This document shows, piece by piece, positions 11,451-24,860 of a stretch of DNA of 64,000 nt; the first letter of the stretch is position 1, and each line of letters opens with the position of its first letter. Location: the NCBI GenBank assembly GCA_964020975.1, contig OZ026628.1, forward strand, positions 50,161,336-50,225,335. The letters are read 5' to 3'. The translations under genes were made by a program, and so were the position numbers. The notes under the pieces are model-generated. The model was given only the letters and a program-made list of their open reading frames with translations, searched no databases and was not told the DNA's origin. Origin of the DNA: Hermodice carunculata. Taxonomy: Eukaryota > Annelida > Polychaeta > Eunicida > Amphinomidae.

Positions 11451-13935
11451 CCCTAATATCATAGGTCAGAGCAGTTTGTGTTATGTAGGTTGACTTTAGT
11501 TAAAATTGACACTAAAAGAGTTAAAATTTTAGCCAAAATTGATACCAGACGATGAAATTAACCAGTGAAAATAACATAGACCTGATTGGCAGAAAAAAGT
11601 GATATTTTTTCTTGACAGAGAAATTATATGACCTAAAGTAGACATTTTCAACAGAAAAAGGGGATATATTCAGAAATTACCACTTGCAGTGTGATGAATA
11701 CTCACAGAATAAGTGCCATTATGCCACACACATGCTCATTAGATACACCATATGAGTAGCTAGGACGCAGTTTGATTCAAAGGTCTATTTTACAGATCAA
11801 TGTTGATCACATGACTTTTAGCCGTCAGGTTGCAATCACGTGTGGAAGATTGAATCTATATTCATGATTATAAAGTTGTTAAGGTGTGGAAATTTGAGGA
11901 GACACTTTATATTGATAATAATTCAGACTCTAATTTTGTTTGGAAGCTCATTCCATGATCTAAATATCGATCAATGTGAAAAGAATTACACAAATATCGA
12001 ACCACTTTTCTATTATCATGATTACATTGATAATGTCTGCAACACAATTGGCCCATTTCAGGTCTGATAAAGGAGAAATACCAAGGTGCTCACTGACTGT
12101 TAACATTTGTGTAATGTATAGCCCTGACACATGGGATGTACGAGGGGGTTTATGGGAGTGCATCCAGCAAGAGGCTAAAATCCTATTAGATTTTAAAGGA
12201 TCAAATGTTATTTATAAGCCAATTATGCGAGCGCTCAAAGCACATGGAAGGTATGAATCTATCTTTGCTACAACTAGTCTAATTTCTAACATCAATATAT
12301 TCATGTATTGGTTCCACTAACTCGTTGTATATTATCATCCAGCCTCTCTACAAAGGCCACTTCTCCATGTCATAAAAGAACTTTGTGTTTCCATTGTATT
12401 GTCCCCCTCAACAGGCCACTCCACTAATAAGGCCACTCTTTGGTTGCAATTGGGGTGGCCACATTAGAGAGGGACCACTCTACTCTTTTTTTTCTTTTTT
12501 CTTTTAAACGACAGTTTTAAATGACTTTACTGAGAGCTATACTGTGATGGATCCCCCAGAGGCTATAATCTGCTGTGACGGAGGTCTTAAATATAACATG
12601 ATACATTAGCGTGGCCTCTCCTGAGTAGGACACTTTGATTGACAAGCGACATCATATACAACACATCTACATCCAGCAAAAACACAATGTCCTGTGGCAA
12701 GGGACTGGTCCTGGGAAAGAAAAAACTCACCCTAAATAATGGTAGTTCTGTCCTGATACGACTCATTCAAGTTCATTCCACGGCAGCCCAGTCTTGACTG
12801 TAGCTTAAAATAAACGGGGAGATTTGCCCGGCCTTTTCATTTTTCTTTGGCTCCCTACCCTTTTCTCAAATATTTTTCCACATTTTGGACAATTTCACTC
12901 TTTTTGCCGTCAAAATTTAATATAATCTAGATTGAGAAAATGTGTGGAACTTTAGCTTAGTGCATATGACATTTAGAAGTATCTCAAAAAGTTGCCGAAA
13001 AAAATATTCATTAAAAATATAAATTTACTGCAGCATGAGAAATTAAAGAATATTTAAAGAGAACTCTAAAAAAAACAAACATAGTTATTTGGTGGAGAAA
13101 ATATATTATATTGAGCATTAGAATGCCCATTGACTTGCATAGTAATCAATAGGAAAGGTGCATATACCATCAAGTACCTCAATTGAAAAAATCACTGAAA
13201 ATCTGGAATCCAAAGCAGCGCAACCTGGTGAACAACTTTCTTTGACCCTTTCACAACAAACATATCCACAAAGTTACAGCTTAGTCAGAGTGAAGGCTCT
13301 GGAAAAACAAGTTGAAAATAGCAAAAGCACACAAAACATCATAAAAAGCAAGAGGGCTGTGTGAACAGCCCATGCTCAGCTGACCTGGAGATTCATCACA
13401 CTTGTGACTCGGTGAACTTGGGATAGGATCAAAGTCACGGGTCCATGTACTCATCAGTAAGTCTGACCTTTATGGAAGAACACAAACATATGCAACATCA
13501 AAGTCCCAGTTCCAGAAGTTTTCAAGTTATAGTATAGAGTAAAATTCATCTATGTTGCACTGTGATCCCAGAAATGAGGTCAAGGTCACTCATGTACTGT
13601 CTAAGCATGACCTTCATAGAGAAACATTAACATGTGCAACATCAAGGTCCTAACCCAAAATAGATATCAAGTTATCATGTGAACAGTAAATTTCATGTCA
13701 GTTGCCCTGTGACCTTGGGAATGAGGTCAAGGTCCAAAATCACTGGATCATGACCACTTGCACAAAATGGCCAGACAAAGGTACATACATCCTTACCAAG
13801 TTTGACACATACACGTATGGAAAAAATATTTAAGTTATAAACATTACAAGAAATTCCCGTATTAAATTTTCCTATAAAATTTTTTTCACAGATTCAAAAA
13901 AACATCATAAGAACTCCTCAATCACTGGACCATGA
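11451..13935 (+). repeat. tandem array unit 2 (2485 bp)
   Basis: Same order of parts as unit 1 without the extra 1.15 kb. About 2% different from units 3 and 4 in the first 400 bp. The 3' half has AAGGTCA pairs ('cctgtgaccttgggaatgag', then 'gtcaaggtcc') and the 'agaatgcccattgacttgca' module, which also occurs singly near 18.98 kb and in diverged tandem copies at 26-28 kb. Confidence 0.9.
12062..12250 (+). other. exon-like open block, copy 2
   Basis: Same 189-base block, with CAG before and GTATGA after, open in phase 2. Against copy 1 I see one coding difference (Lys to Arg), and then no difference for about 320 bases, running past the block's end. Confidence 0.3.
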
Positions 13936-16423
13936 CCCTAATATCATAGGTCAGAGCAGTTTGTGTTATGTAGGTTGACTTTAGTTAAAATTGACACTAA
14001 AAGAGTTAAATTTTAGCCAAAATTGATACCAGACGATGAAATTAACCAGTGAAAATAACATAGACCTGATTGGCAGAAAAAAAGTGATATTTTTTCTTGA
14101 TAGAGAAATTATATGACCTAAAATAGACATTTTCAACAGAAAAAGGGATACATTCAGAAATTACCCCTTGCAGTGTGATGAATACTCACAGAATAAGTGC
14201 CATTATGCAACACACATGTTCATTAGATACACCATATGAGTAGCTAGGACGCAGTTTGATTCAAAGGTCTATTTTACAGATCAATGTTGATCAGATGACT
14301 GTTAGCCGTCAGGTTGCAATCACGTGTGGAAGATTGAATCTATATTCATGATTATAAAGTTGTTAAGGTGTGGAAATTTGAGGAGACACTTTATATTGAT
14401 AATAATTCAGACTCTAATTTTGTTTGGAAGCTCATTCCATGATCTAAATATCGATCAATGTGAAAAGAATTACACAAATATCGAACCACTTTTCTATTAT
14501 CATGATTACATTGATAATGTCTGCAACACAATTGGCCCATTTCAGGTCTGATAAAGGAGAAATACCAAGGTGCTCACTGACTGTTAACATTTGTGTAATG
14601 TATAGCCCTGACACATGGGATGTACGAGGGGGTTTATGGGAGTGCATCCAGCAAGAGGCTAAAATCCTATTAGATTTTAAAGGATCAAATGTTATTTATA
14701 AGCCAATTATGCGAGCGCTCAAAGCACATGGAAGGTATGAATCTATCTTTGCTACAACTAGTCTAATTTCTAACATCAATCTATTCATGTATTGGTTCCA
14801 CTAACTCGTTGTATATTATCATCCAGCCTCTCTACAAAGGCCACTTCTCCATGTCATAAAAGAACTTTGTGTTTCCATTGTATTGTCCCCCTTCACAGGC
14901 CACTCCACTAATAAGGCCACTCTTTGGTTGCAATTGGGGTGGCCACATTAGAGAGGGACCACTCTACTCCTTTTTTTTCCTCTTTTCTTTTAAACGACAG
15001 TTTTAAATGACGTTACTGAGAGCTATACTGTGATGGATACCCCAGAGGCTATAATCTGCTGTGACGGAGGTCTTAAATATAACATGATACATTAACGTGG
15101 CCTCTCCTGGGTAGGACACTTTGATTGACAAGCGACATCATATACAACACATCTACATCCAGCAAAAACACAATGTCCTGTGGCAAGGGACTGGTCCTGG
15201 GAAAGAAAAAACTCATCCTAAATAATGGTAGTTCTGTGCTGATACGACTCATTCAAGTTCATTCCACGGCAGCCCAGTGTTGACTGTAGCTTAAAATAAC
15301 TGGGGAGATTTGCCCTGCCCTTTCATTTTTCTTTGGCTCCCTGCCCTTTTCTCAAATATTTTTCCACATTTTGGACAATTTCACTCTTTTTGCCATCAAA
15401 ATTTAATATAATCTAGATTGAGAAAATGTGTGGAACTTTAGCTTAGTGCATATGACATTTAGAAGTATCTCAAAAAGTTGCCGAAAAAAATATTCATTAA
15501 AAATATAAATTTACTGCAGCATGAGAAATTAAAGAATATTTAAAGAGAACTCTAAAAAAAAAACAAACATAGTTATTTGGTGGAGAAAATACATTATATT
15601 GAGCATTAGAATGCCCGTTGACTAGCATAGTAATCAATAGGAAAGGTGCATATACCATCAAGTACCTCAATTGAAAAAATCACTGAAAATCTGGAATCCA
15701 AAGCAGCGCAACCTGGTGAACAACTTTCTTTGACCCTTTCACAACAAACATATCCACAAAGTTACAGCTTAGTCAGAGTGAAGGCTCTGGAAAAACAAGT
15801 TGAAAATAGCAAAAGCACACAAAACATCATAAAAAGCAAGAGGGCTGTGTGAACAGCCCATGCTCAGCTGACCTGGAGATTCATCACACTTGTGACTCGG
15901 TGAACTTGGGATAGGATCAAAGTCACGGGTCCATGTACTCATCAGTAAGTCTGACCTTTATGGAAGAACACAAACATATGCAACATCAAAGTCCCAGTTC
16001 CAGAAGTTTTCAAGTTACAGTAAAGAGTAAAATTCATCTATGTTGCACTGTGATCCCAGAAATGAGGTCAAGGTCACTCATGTACTGTCTAAGCATGACC
16101 TTCATAGAGAAACATTAACATGTGCAACATCAAGGTCCTAACCCAAAATAGATATCAAGTTATCATGTGAACAGTAAATTTCATGTCAGTTGCCCTGTGA
16201 CCTTGGGAATGAGGTCAAGGTCCAAAATCACTGGATCATGACCACTTGCACAAAATGGCCAGACAAAGGTACATACATCCTTACCAAGTTTGACACATAC
16301 ACGTATGGAAAAAATATTTAAGTTATAAACATTACAAGAAATTCCCGTATTAAATTTTCCTATAAAATTTTTTTTACAGATTCAAAAAAACATCATAAGA
16401 ACTCCTCAATCACTGGACCATGA
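13936..16423 (+). repeat. tandem array unit 3 (2488 bp)
   Basis: Direct repeat of unit 2 with scattered substitutions and small changes in A/T runs. The part order is unchanged, including the inverted CAGTGTTG repeat and AAGGTCA modules. Confidence 0.9.
14546..14734 (+). other. exon-like open block, copy 3
   Basis: Intact 189-base block with the same splice-like ends and open frame. One base change relative to copies 1 and 2 falls just past the block (AATCTATT instead of AATATATT). Confidence 0.3.
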
Positions 16424-18872
16424 CCCTAATATCATAGTTCAGAGCAGTTTGTGTTATGTAGGTTGACTTTAGTTAAAATTGACACTAAAAGAGTTAAATT
16501 TTAGCCAAAATTGATACCAGACGATGAAATTAACCAGTGAAAATAACATAGACCTGATTGGCAGAAAAAAAGTGATATTTTTTCTTGATAGAGAAATTAT
16601 ATGACCTAAAATAGACATTTTCAACAGAAAAAGGGATACATTCAGAAATTACCCCTTGCAGTGTGATGAATTCTCACAGAATAAGTGCCATTATGCAACA
16701 CACATGTTCATTAGATACACCATATGAGTAGCTAGGACGCAGTTTGATTCAAAGGTCTATTTTACAGATCAATGTTGATCAGATGACTGTTAGCCGTCAG
16801 CTTGCAATCAAGTGTGGAAGATTGAATCTATATTCATGATTATAAAGTTGTTAAGGTGTGGAAATTTGAGGAGACAGTTTATATTGATAATAATTCAGAC
16901 TCTAATTTTGTTTGGAAGCTCATTCCATGATCAAAATATTGATCAATGTGACAAGAATTACACAGATATCAAACCACTTTTCTATTATATTGATAATGTT
17001 CTGCAACACAATTGGCCCATTTCAGGTCTGATAAAGGAGAAATACCAAAGTGCTCACTGACTGTTAACATTTGTGTAATGTATAGCCCTGACACATGGGA
17101 TGTACGAGGGGGTTTATGGGAGTGCATCCAGCAAGAGGCTAAAATCCTATTAGATTTTAAAGGATCAAATGTTATTTATAAGCCAATTATGCGAGCGCTC
17201 AAAGCACATGGAAGGTATGAATTTATCTTTGCTACAACTAGTCTAATTTCTAACATCAATATATTCATGTATTGGTTCCACTAACTCATTGTATATTATC
17301 ATCCAGCCTCTCTACAAAGGCCACTTCTCCATGTCATAAAAGAACTTTGTGTTTCCATTGTATTGTCCCCCTCAACAGGCCACTCCACTAATAAGGCCAC
17401 TCTTTGGTTGCAATTGGGGTGGCCACATTAGAGAGGGACCACTCTACTCTTTTTTTTTCTCTTTTAAATGACGGTTTTAAATGACATTACTGAGAGCTAT
17501 ACTGTGATGGATCCCCCAGAGGCTATAATCTGCTGTGACGGAGGTCTTAAATATAACATGATACATTAACGTGGCCTCTCCTGAGTAGGACACTTTGATT
17601 GACAAGCGACATCATATACAACACATCTACATCCAGCAAAAACACAATGTCCTGTGGCAGGGGACTGGTCCTGGGAAAGAAAAAACTCACCCTAAATAAT
17701 GGTAGTTCTGTGCTGATACGACTCATTCAAGTTCATTCCACGGCAGCCCAGTGTTGACTGTAGCTTAAAATAAGCGGGGAGATTTGCCCGGCCCTTTCAT
17801 TTTTCTTTGGCTCCCTCCCCTTTTCTCTTATATTTTTCCACATTTTGGGCAATTTCCCTCTTTTTGCCATCAAAATTTAATATAATCTAGATTGAGAAAA
17901 TGTGTGGAGCTTTAGCTTAGTGCATATGACATTTAGAAGTATTTCAAAAATTTGCCTTAAGAAAAATTCATTGAAAAATATAAATTTACTGCAGCATGAG
18001 AAATTGAAGAATATTTATAGAGAACTTTAAAAAAACATAGTTACTCGGTGGAGAAAATACATTATATTGAGCACTAGAATGCCCATTGACTTGCATACTA
18101 ATCAATAGGAAAGGTGCATTTACCTCAATTGAAAAAATCACTGAAAATCAGGAATCCATAGCAGCGCAACCAGGTGAACAACTTTCTTTGACCCTTTCAC
18201 AACAAACATATCCACAAAGTTTCAGCTTAATCTGAGTGACGGTTCTGGAGAACAAGTTGAAAACATCCAAAAAAAAAAAAAAAAAAGAGGGCTGTGTGAA
18301 CAGCCCATGCTCACCTGACCTAGAGATTCCTCACACTTGTGGCTCTGTGAACTTGGGATAGGATCAAGGTCATGCATGTACTGAGTAGGTCTGACTTTTA
18401 TGGAAGAACACTAACATATGTAACATCAAAGTCCAAGTTCAAGAAGTTGTATTAAAGAATAAAATTCATCTATGTTGCACTGTGACCCCAGAATTGAGGT
18501 CAAGGTCACTCATGTACTGTCTGGGCATGACCTTCACAGAGAAACATTAATATGTGCAACATCGAGGTCCTAACTCAAAGAAGATCTCAAGTTATCAAGT
18601 GAACAGTAAATTTCATGTCAGTTGTCCTGTGACCTTGGGAATGAGGTCAAGGTCAAAAATCATTGGATCATGACCACTTTCACAAAATAGGTAGACACTT
18701 AGTAAAGGTACATATACATATACATCCCTACTAAGATTGACACATGTGTGAAAAAAACAGTTAAGTTGTAAACATTACAAGAAATTCCCATGTAAAACTT
18801 TTCTATTAAATGTTTTTTTGCATATTAAAAAAAAAATCATAAAAACTTCAAAAATCACTGAAGCATTACCAT
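16424..18872 (+). repeat. tandem array unit 4 (about 2.45 kb)
   Basis: Last copy. The first 1.5 kb match unit 3 closely; the 3' third (from about 17.9 kb) is more diverged and has an A run (18271-18289). After about 18,872 similarity to the unit start does not resume, so the array ends here. Confidence 0.85.
17026..17214 (+). other. exon-like open block, copy 4
   Basis: Fourth intact 189-base block with the same acceptor-like and donor-like ends, although the DNA just upstream has lost about nine bases relative to the other copies. One base change just beyond the end (TGAATTTAT). Confidence 0.3.
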
Positions 18873-18879
18873 GTGAAGA

Positions 18880-19200
18880 AACTTGATAGAGACCCACCCA
18901 AGGTACACTGCCATCAAGTGTGTAGTCAATCTGACTAACGCTTTCAGAGAAGAAGACGAAAACGTGAATTAGCATTAGAATGCTCATTGACTTATATATA
19001 TTAATCAACAGGAAAGCTGCATTTACCATCAAGTGAAAAACGGTTAAAGATCAGAAATCTAGAGCAGTACCATCTGGTGAGCAACTTTATTTGCCCTTCC
19101 ACAAGGAACATATCCATCAAGTTTCAGCTTAATCTGAGTGATGGACCTGGAGAAGAAGTAGAAAATAGTGAAAACACACCAAAAAACTAAAAAAATTTGA
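18880..19200 (+). repeat. diverged single module of the 'atgcccattgac' repeat
   Basis: Contains the recurring text 'gcattagaatgctcattgac', then 'aggaaagctgcatttacc', then 'tccatcaagtttcagcttaa', in the same order as in the array units and in the 26-28 kb block. Non-coding. Confidence 0.6.
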
Positions 19201-19279
19201 GAAAAAAAAATGCAGCACACTACCTGATGTACAACCACTGTGTGAAGACACTATGCTACATGTATCTCTCACATGTTAT

Positions 19280-19520
19280 TGTACATTGACACCTGTCTTG
19301 AAAGACCACACCTGGGGATGATGAAATTATGGTTTTTCAAGACAAGTGGTCTTTCATGGCAGGTATAAATGAAAAGCATTAATATTAAGCAAAGTATCCT
19401 AAAATGGTGGTCTCTCAAGACAGGTAGTCCCTCATTACAGTGGTCTCTTAAGGGACCAATTTACCTCTAAATAAAGGATCACCTGTTTTGATAGACCACT
19501 TTTGTACCTGTACTTGGAGC
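19280..19520. repeat. MITE-like repeat with GGTCTCTCAAGACAGG
   Basis: Has 'cacctgtcttgaaagaccac' on the left, and repeated 'gtggtctctcaagacaggta' and 'tgatagaccacttttgtacc' to the right: the same vocabulary as the CAGTGGTACCTG MITEs at 7.07 and 42.93 kb, but rearranged. Exact ends not found. Confidence 0.4.
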
Positions 19521-19530
19521 AGTGTTGGAA

Positions 19531-19959
19531 GACAGGGACTACAGTATCATGACAGGAACTACAGTATAATGACAGGAACTACACTATCATGACAGGAACT
19601 ACACTATCATGACAGGAACTACAGTATCATGACAGGAACTACACTATCATGACAGGAACTACAGTATAATGACAGGAACGACAGTATCATGATAGGAACT
19701 ATAGTATCATGACAGGGACTACAGTATCATGACAGGAGCTACAGTATCATGACAGGAACTACAGTATCATGATAGTCCTGAACTACATTATCATAACAGG
19801 AACTACAGTATCATGACAGGAACTACAGTATCATGACTGGGACTACAGTATCATGACAGGAGCTACAGTATCATGACAGGAACTACCCTATCATGACAGT
19901 CCTGAACTACAGTATCATGACAGGAACTACAGTATCATGACAAGGACCACAGTATCATG
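19531..19959 (+). repeat. 20-bp minisatellite, about 21 copies
   Basis: Unit GACAGGAACTACAGTATCAT repeated head to tail with scattered changes (GACAGGGACT, ACACTATCAT). Two places have a longer unit with AGTCCTGAACTAC. Non-coding. Confidence 0.9.
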
Positions 19960-20379
19960 TATCCATGTCATCATTCCCTGTGCTGCTTGGTGAAGCCTTG
20001 ATAACTTATAAGTACATGTAGAGTCAGGATGACATATATTGAAATATCATGATACTAACCCTGCATTGAACCATATCAAGACACAATCCTTGTGTATCTA
20101 TTTTTTATGATACCGTCACAAATTCTATTGCATCAAAATTTATAGATCTATCTGAGCAAATTTGAGAACCCCCCCCCCCCCCGAGATAAAAAGCCAACAA
20201 CACAATTTTCCCAGCTTGCATTAGTCATTCTATGACTGATCTACATGTGTAGACATACATGGTGCAGCAGATGTTGAAACACCAGGCATAAGTCAGCGAT
20301 ACATACTGTTTCACATGTATATTTGAAGAGAGTCAGCACATTATACACTCTCATGATATATCATAATTTGTGACTCTGA

Positions 20380-20803
20380 CAGTGTGGTCCCCAGCTTTTC
20401 AGAAGGGCAGGGCACCTTTCATCTAAAAGGGCATTTTTAAAGCACATAATGACAATCAAAAAGGGCATTCAAAAGTAGCTGTCCAAAAAACAGGATTTTT
20501 TGTTGTTTTTACGGAAATACTTCTGAATTTGCATCTTATACTCAAGGTCAATAGATAAATTGATGTGTTGGTTTGGCAATCAGTTGACATTATATTGAAA
20601 TTTTATGAGAAAATCAATGTAATTGCCCAGAATATCAAAATACATAGGACAAAAGGGCAGGGAGCTAAAGAAACAGGGCAGGGAGCTAAAGAAACAGGGC
20701 AGGGAGCTAAAGAAAAAGGGCAGGGAGCTAAAGAAAAAGGACAGGGTGCAAAACAAAAGGGCAGGGCAAATCTCCCTTCTATTTTAAGCTACAGACAACA
20801 CTG
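20380..20803 (+). mobile_element. dispersed repeat with CAGTGTTGTC-type ends, copy 1
   Basis: Starts CAGTGTGGTCCCCAGC and ends GCTACAGACAACACTG, so the outer ~10 bases are inverted. A second copy is at 25,427-25,767, and inverted fragments sit in every unit of the tandem array (for example from 10,309). CAGTG ends suit hAT-type non-autonomous elements, but I saw no clean 8-bp target duplication. Copy 1 has five copies of a 21-base unit inside (20,654-20,767), where copy 2 has only about one. Confidence 0.6.
20654..20767 (+). repeat. 21-bp tandem repeat inside a dispersed element
   Basis: Five near-perfect copies of AGGGCAGGGAGCTAAAGAAAC. The 21-base period keeps a reading frame open across the repeat, but that frame has no other protein-like feature. 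Confidence 0.85.
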
Positions 20804-21313
20804 TCTCTGTACCCAAAAGTATCCTGGTACAGAAATTAGTCCTAATACCAAACCTAGTTTGTCTTTCCCAAGAAAACATGCTCCAGCTGGCAGTTTGGAC
20901 ATGAATTAGTACAGGGCAACCAGGCCATAGCTGGGCATTATTCAAGTGCAGCCAATTTTGCAAAAATCACTGAAATGTATTAGCCAAACATTTTTTTTTT
21001 TGGGGGGGGGGAACTGATTCTATATATATAAATTGTATCAAAAAATAGATATATCAGCCAGTAGGCTGGCATCACACAAAGTTTAAATATTTGATTGAAA
21101 CTAAAGAAATATAAATTTCTGTAACCAATTTGGTTAAAAAAAATGCTGAATATCTTTAGCCAAATCCCACTTCTATTTGCCTAAGGTTAGCTGACTGATG
21201 GCATTTGCCAGCTCAGGACTGGGCAAAACACTGAAAAATTAGGCATGCGGTTACTGTTACACAGTATCTTTCTCTCTCCTGGTGGGCAAAATAGACTAAG
21301 GGCCCCATCTAGC

Positions 21314-21341
<28 letters not shown>
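21314..21341 (+). repeat. G28 homopolymer
   Basis: Twenty-eight uninterrupted G. It could form a G-quadruplex. The length is probably unreliable in any assembly. Confidence 0.9.
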
Positions 21342-21345
<4 letters not shown>

Positions 21346-22820
21346 ACACAATAGCATAGCCCCCTAGAGAGTGTTGGCTACTGTCTAGGTTACTGCAGGT
21401 CTTGAAATGTTAGTGCTCAATGATTTTAGCACACTTCCTTGATACGCTAAATTAAAGTGCCTTAAAATATCTACGCTTAAATGATGCACACACAGTGGAA
21501 CCAGAAGACTTTGTCAGTGTTTAAGGATTGTACGGAGAACTTTGCGCACTTCCAAGTCAGCACTTTGCGAGGCTGCCACCAGAGCGCAAATTCCTTCATT
21601 TGCAATTGTATGCCACAATGCAGCTTTGCAGGCACTTTTCGGGTGAGTCGCTTTGCATAGTACATTACAATTTAATGCAACCATCAATATGCACCAAATT
21701 AAAATGTGCTAAAATTTCTATTTTTAGTAAAAAAATGCATTTGCATTAAATAAGGTATGAGATAAAATTTCTACAACTACAGTATTTGAATAAGAAATGT
21801 CCTTGCATGTCTTGCCAGGAATTTGAAAATTATGCAATTTTTATTTGAATTTGACTAAATCCATTAAAAGCAGAAATGTTCATGTGGCATGTGTGAAAAA
21901 AAATGGCTATTGCATTTATTTTGTCATGACATTGCTAGCATCTATAATGCTATGCATATGCAGCTATTATTTGTTTTGGTAATATATATCAGTTTTTATT
22001 ATCACTCATTATCTAATAAACTGAATGTATTTATTGGTCAACAAAGGTCTTTACTGTGGTACTTGCAAATTGATGATGGTATAATTCACAATTTTAGGAG
22101 TGTTCAGCATTGCATGAAATATACATATTTTCTGAAAAAACAAACGTTTTGAAAGGTGGTTAACATTGTAATTCTACGAATACACAAACCTTGCAGTGAG
22201 TTGATTTACCTCAAGGCTAAGTACTCATTCTAGGACTTGGTTGTTTTTCATCCAGCTTTAAAATTTCAACACCCATCGATTCATTGCACATATCCATAGC
22301 AACTAATATCCTGTCACAACAAAATATTCATTTTCACTGAATATGTACCCATTATAAACCTTCCTGTTCATATAAAATGTACAACAACAGACTGTCTGCA
22401 AAACTGTGGAACCACCAAGGTCATAAAAGAATTTATGCCTATTTCCATAAAACCCCTTTTTGTTTGCATTAAAGGGTTGGGCCCATTGGCAAAAGATTGA
22501 CATGGTTATCCTGTCAATAATTAATTTCTATTGTGGACTCAAGCTGGTTTCCTTCAATAATATCAGCCAATTACTAATGAAACCACTCTAAATTGTCAAC
22601 ACTTTTGATGAAGCCACAACCATCTGGAACAGTGCAGATTATCTTTGAGGCACAAAAGCCGAGAGTACCAACATTGCCACCATCTTAATACTTTTCTTTC
22701 CTTTTTTATTTTCAGACAAAGAAAAGTTAACTCATCGAGTCTTAACCTTTTTCCAATTAACATGAAAACAATTGTCTTAACATTACAACCATGAAGTAAC
22801 AATATATTACACGGGTCAGT
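21342..22820. other. no gene recognised
   Basis: AT-rich; open frames are short and show no family motif. No repeat structure was noticed beyond short A/T runs. Confidence 0.4.
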
Positions 22821-22850
22821 CCATATACTAAGGTTGAAATAAATGCACCA

Positions 22851-22917
22851 ATCTTAGGTCCGTATCTGAAGAGCCCAGGTATTGGCGAAATCGCTCAGAC
22901 ATAAAGAACCAAAAGAT
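22851..22917 (+). ncRNA. hammerhead ribozyme, type I, decayed copy
   Basis: Core CTGAAGA (22,866-22,872), GCC/GGC stem II, GAAA (22,887-22,890), a minimal stem III, and cleavage-site C at 22,896 followed by AGAC. The outer stem I pairs ATCTT-A-GGT (22,851-22,859) with ACC-A-AAAGAT (22,908-22,917), leaving a 7-base bulge on the 3' side, as in the copy at 38.9 kb. The inner stem I (GTAT against AGAC) has a mismatch and stem II is short, so activity is doubtful. The flanks resemble those of the 38.9-kb copy, so both come from one repeat family. Confidence 0.65.
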
Positions 22918-22959
22918 ACACTTTATTTGTTGGAGGTTACTGACAGTACCACAGACACG

Positions 22960-24860
22960 GAGTCCTCAACTGCATGAATGTTGTGTCACATTTACATATA
23001 TCCTTTCCCACTTAAACCAGCCAAAACTGACTGGTGGTCAAATGTGGTCTACTTCAACGATTTTATATTAATTTCAGTATCAAAAAAATTGCAAATTGTA
23101 GACCACTCTATCAGAATAGTAGGTTGCCATAAAAACTATTGAGCCAGTCTTAAATCAAGGCAGGAAATATTAAGAGTGGGCTGCACTGGGGTCCACTGTG
23201 TACCTTTATCAAAGTATATAAAACAAGCTCTCGTCTGGTGTTCTTGATGGTTGTTATGGACAGAGCAAGTCCTGCCAAACATAAAAATATTCTTAAGTGT
23301 TAATTCCCAGGCCAGGGCCTGAAATGCCAGATTGCCTTATTGTTCAGGACTTCTCAATTTCACACTGTGGCAGGTGAACATTTTGAGGGCTATGGGGATG
23401 TAATCATTGGATTTCACCTGATTTGATTAAAATTGTCCAATGGGCAAAGGGTGAAATATCTTAGTGTCAAGTACTCCAGACAAGTCCCTCTTGTGTGTGT
23501 TATGCAAAATGCACAGACTGACATCAACAAGAGAATGAATTTTTCTGCATAAAATCAATCAATTTTAATGGTAATGAAAATGTGGGTTCATTATGCAAAA
23601 TTATGTTAATAGAAGCTCCACAAATAACCTTCATATTTAATTGTCATTATGAGTTGATAAATTTTTATATGCACAACTTCGTATTTCAGTTGCTTAGATT
23701 GTGCAATTTGGCTGAGATTATTTATTATGCCTCAGATTGTGTATTGAGCCACATATTTACCTCGTAAAATTCATACCTACTCCCTAAAGGTTCAAATATG
23801 ACAAGTCAAAGACAGTAAATCACTGGTTCCCACAACCAAATGTAAAATGCAGATATTTTTGCACAAGACAACTTCACAAATGTATGGATACAGTGTACCC
23901 TTAGAGTGACAAAGGATTACAAATGGTTTGTAAATACATGTATAAAGTCTATTACTCATGGCAACATTTATTGCAATTTGTAAACCCACGAACATGTGCT
24001 GGTATATCTGACATAATTGTGGAGGGCATGTGATGTAAACTCAGTTATCATAATTATGACAACATGAAATTCTACTCTATGTGTGACCACTACCCATTAA
24101 AGACAGTTTGCTAATTTGTTTTAATCCACCAGGATCACAAATCTCCATTGATAAATCATCTCAGTCAAGCTGCTGGATAGCTCACTAACATGAATAATTC
24201 ATGCCCCTCTACTAAATAAATGACTGATTTACTGGCCTCTATTATATTTTCATGTAGTCTGACCTATTATTCATGTAATACATGAGAGGTATCAAAGGTT
24301 AAAGCCAAGCTTCATCAATCATTAATGTTAATTTGCCAAGTGTTACGCCCTCACCTCAATTTCCTCTGATTTACACTCTACTCAAATCAATCATAATAAA
24401 TAGGTGCTGCTCTGTTTAAAAAAAAAGAAGCATAATGATACATAAAGCATATATACACAAGTTTGTATTTGTTTGTTCAAACACAAAAAAGCTGTAACAG
24501 TGAAGCTTACAGCTAGAAATTACAGATGGTGCAGATATTAAATTCAATTTACCAAATATATGCTTTAAATCTATACCTGTGTCCTGTTACTTAAGGATCC
24601 TGAATCAGATCATCATTATTTTCCTGTGATCTTGAAGACAACTCGAGATGACCAACACTGAGGAGTTAAAGCAACCCTCAATTGCTCATTTGAAATGAGG
24701 TACACTGACACTCAGACTGCTCTGCAGATATCAATGGCTTTGCAATGTCATTAGAAAGAAAAATTTCTCATTTGTTCATGAGAAGATACATCACAATTTA
24801 ACCTTAAGTACGGTCAAAATTGCAGGTCTGTTAAAAACTGGGAAATTCTTCTAAAATCTG
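22960..24860. other. no gene recognised
   Basis: The start (about 23,008-23,110) has 'cttaaaccagccaaaactga', then 'ctggtggtcaaatgtggtct', a fragment of the element whose ends appear at 6,9xx and 63,77x. The rest is AT-rich without motif. Confidence 0.4.

Noticed and set aside
20565-20909. 114-codon frame with a seven-residue repeat (GQGAKET)
   Set aside because: Product of a 21-base DNA minisatellite whose period is a multiple of three; the sister repeat lacks it.
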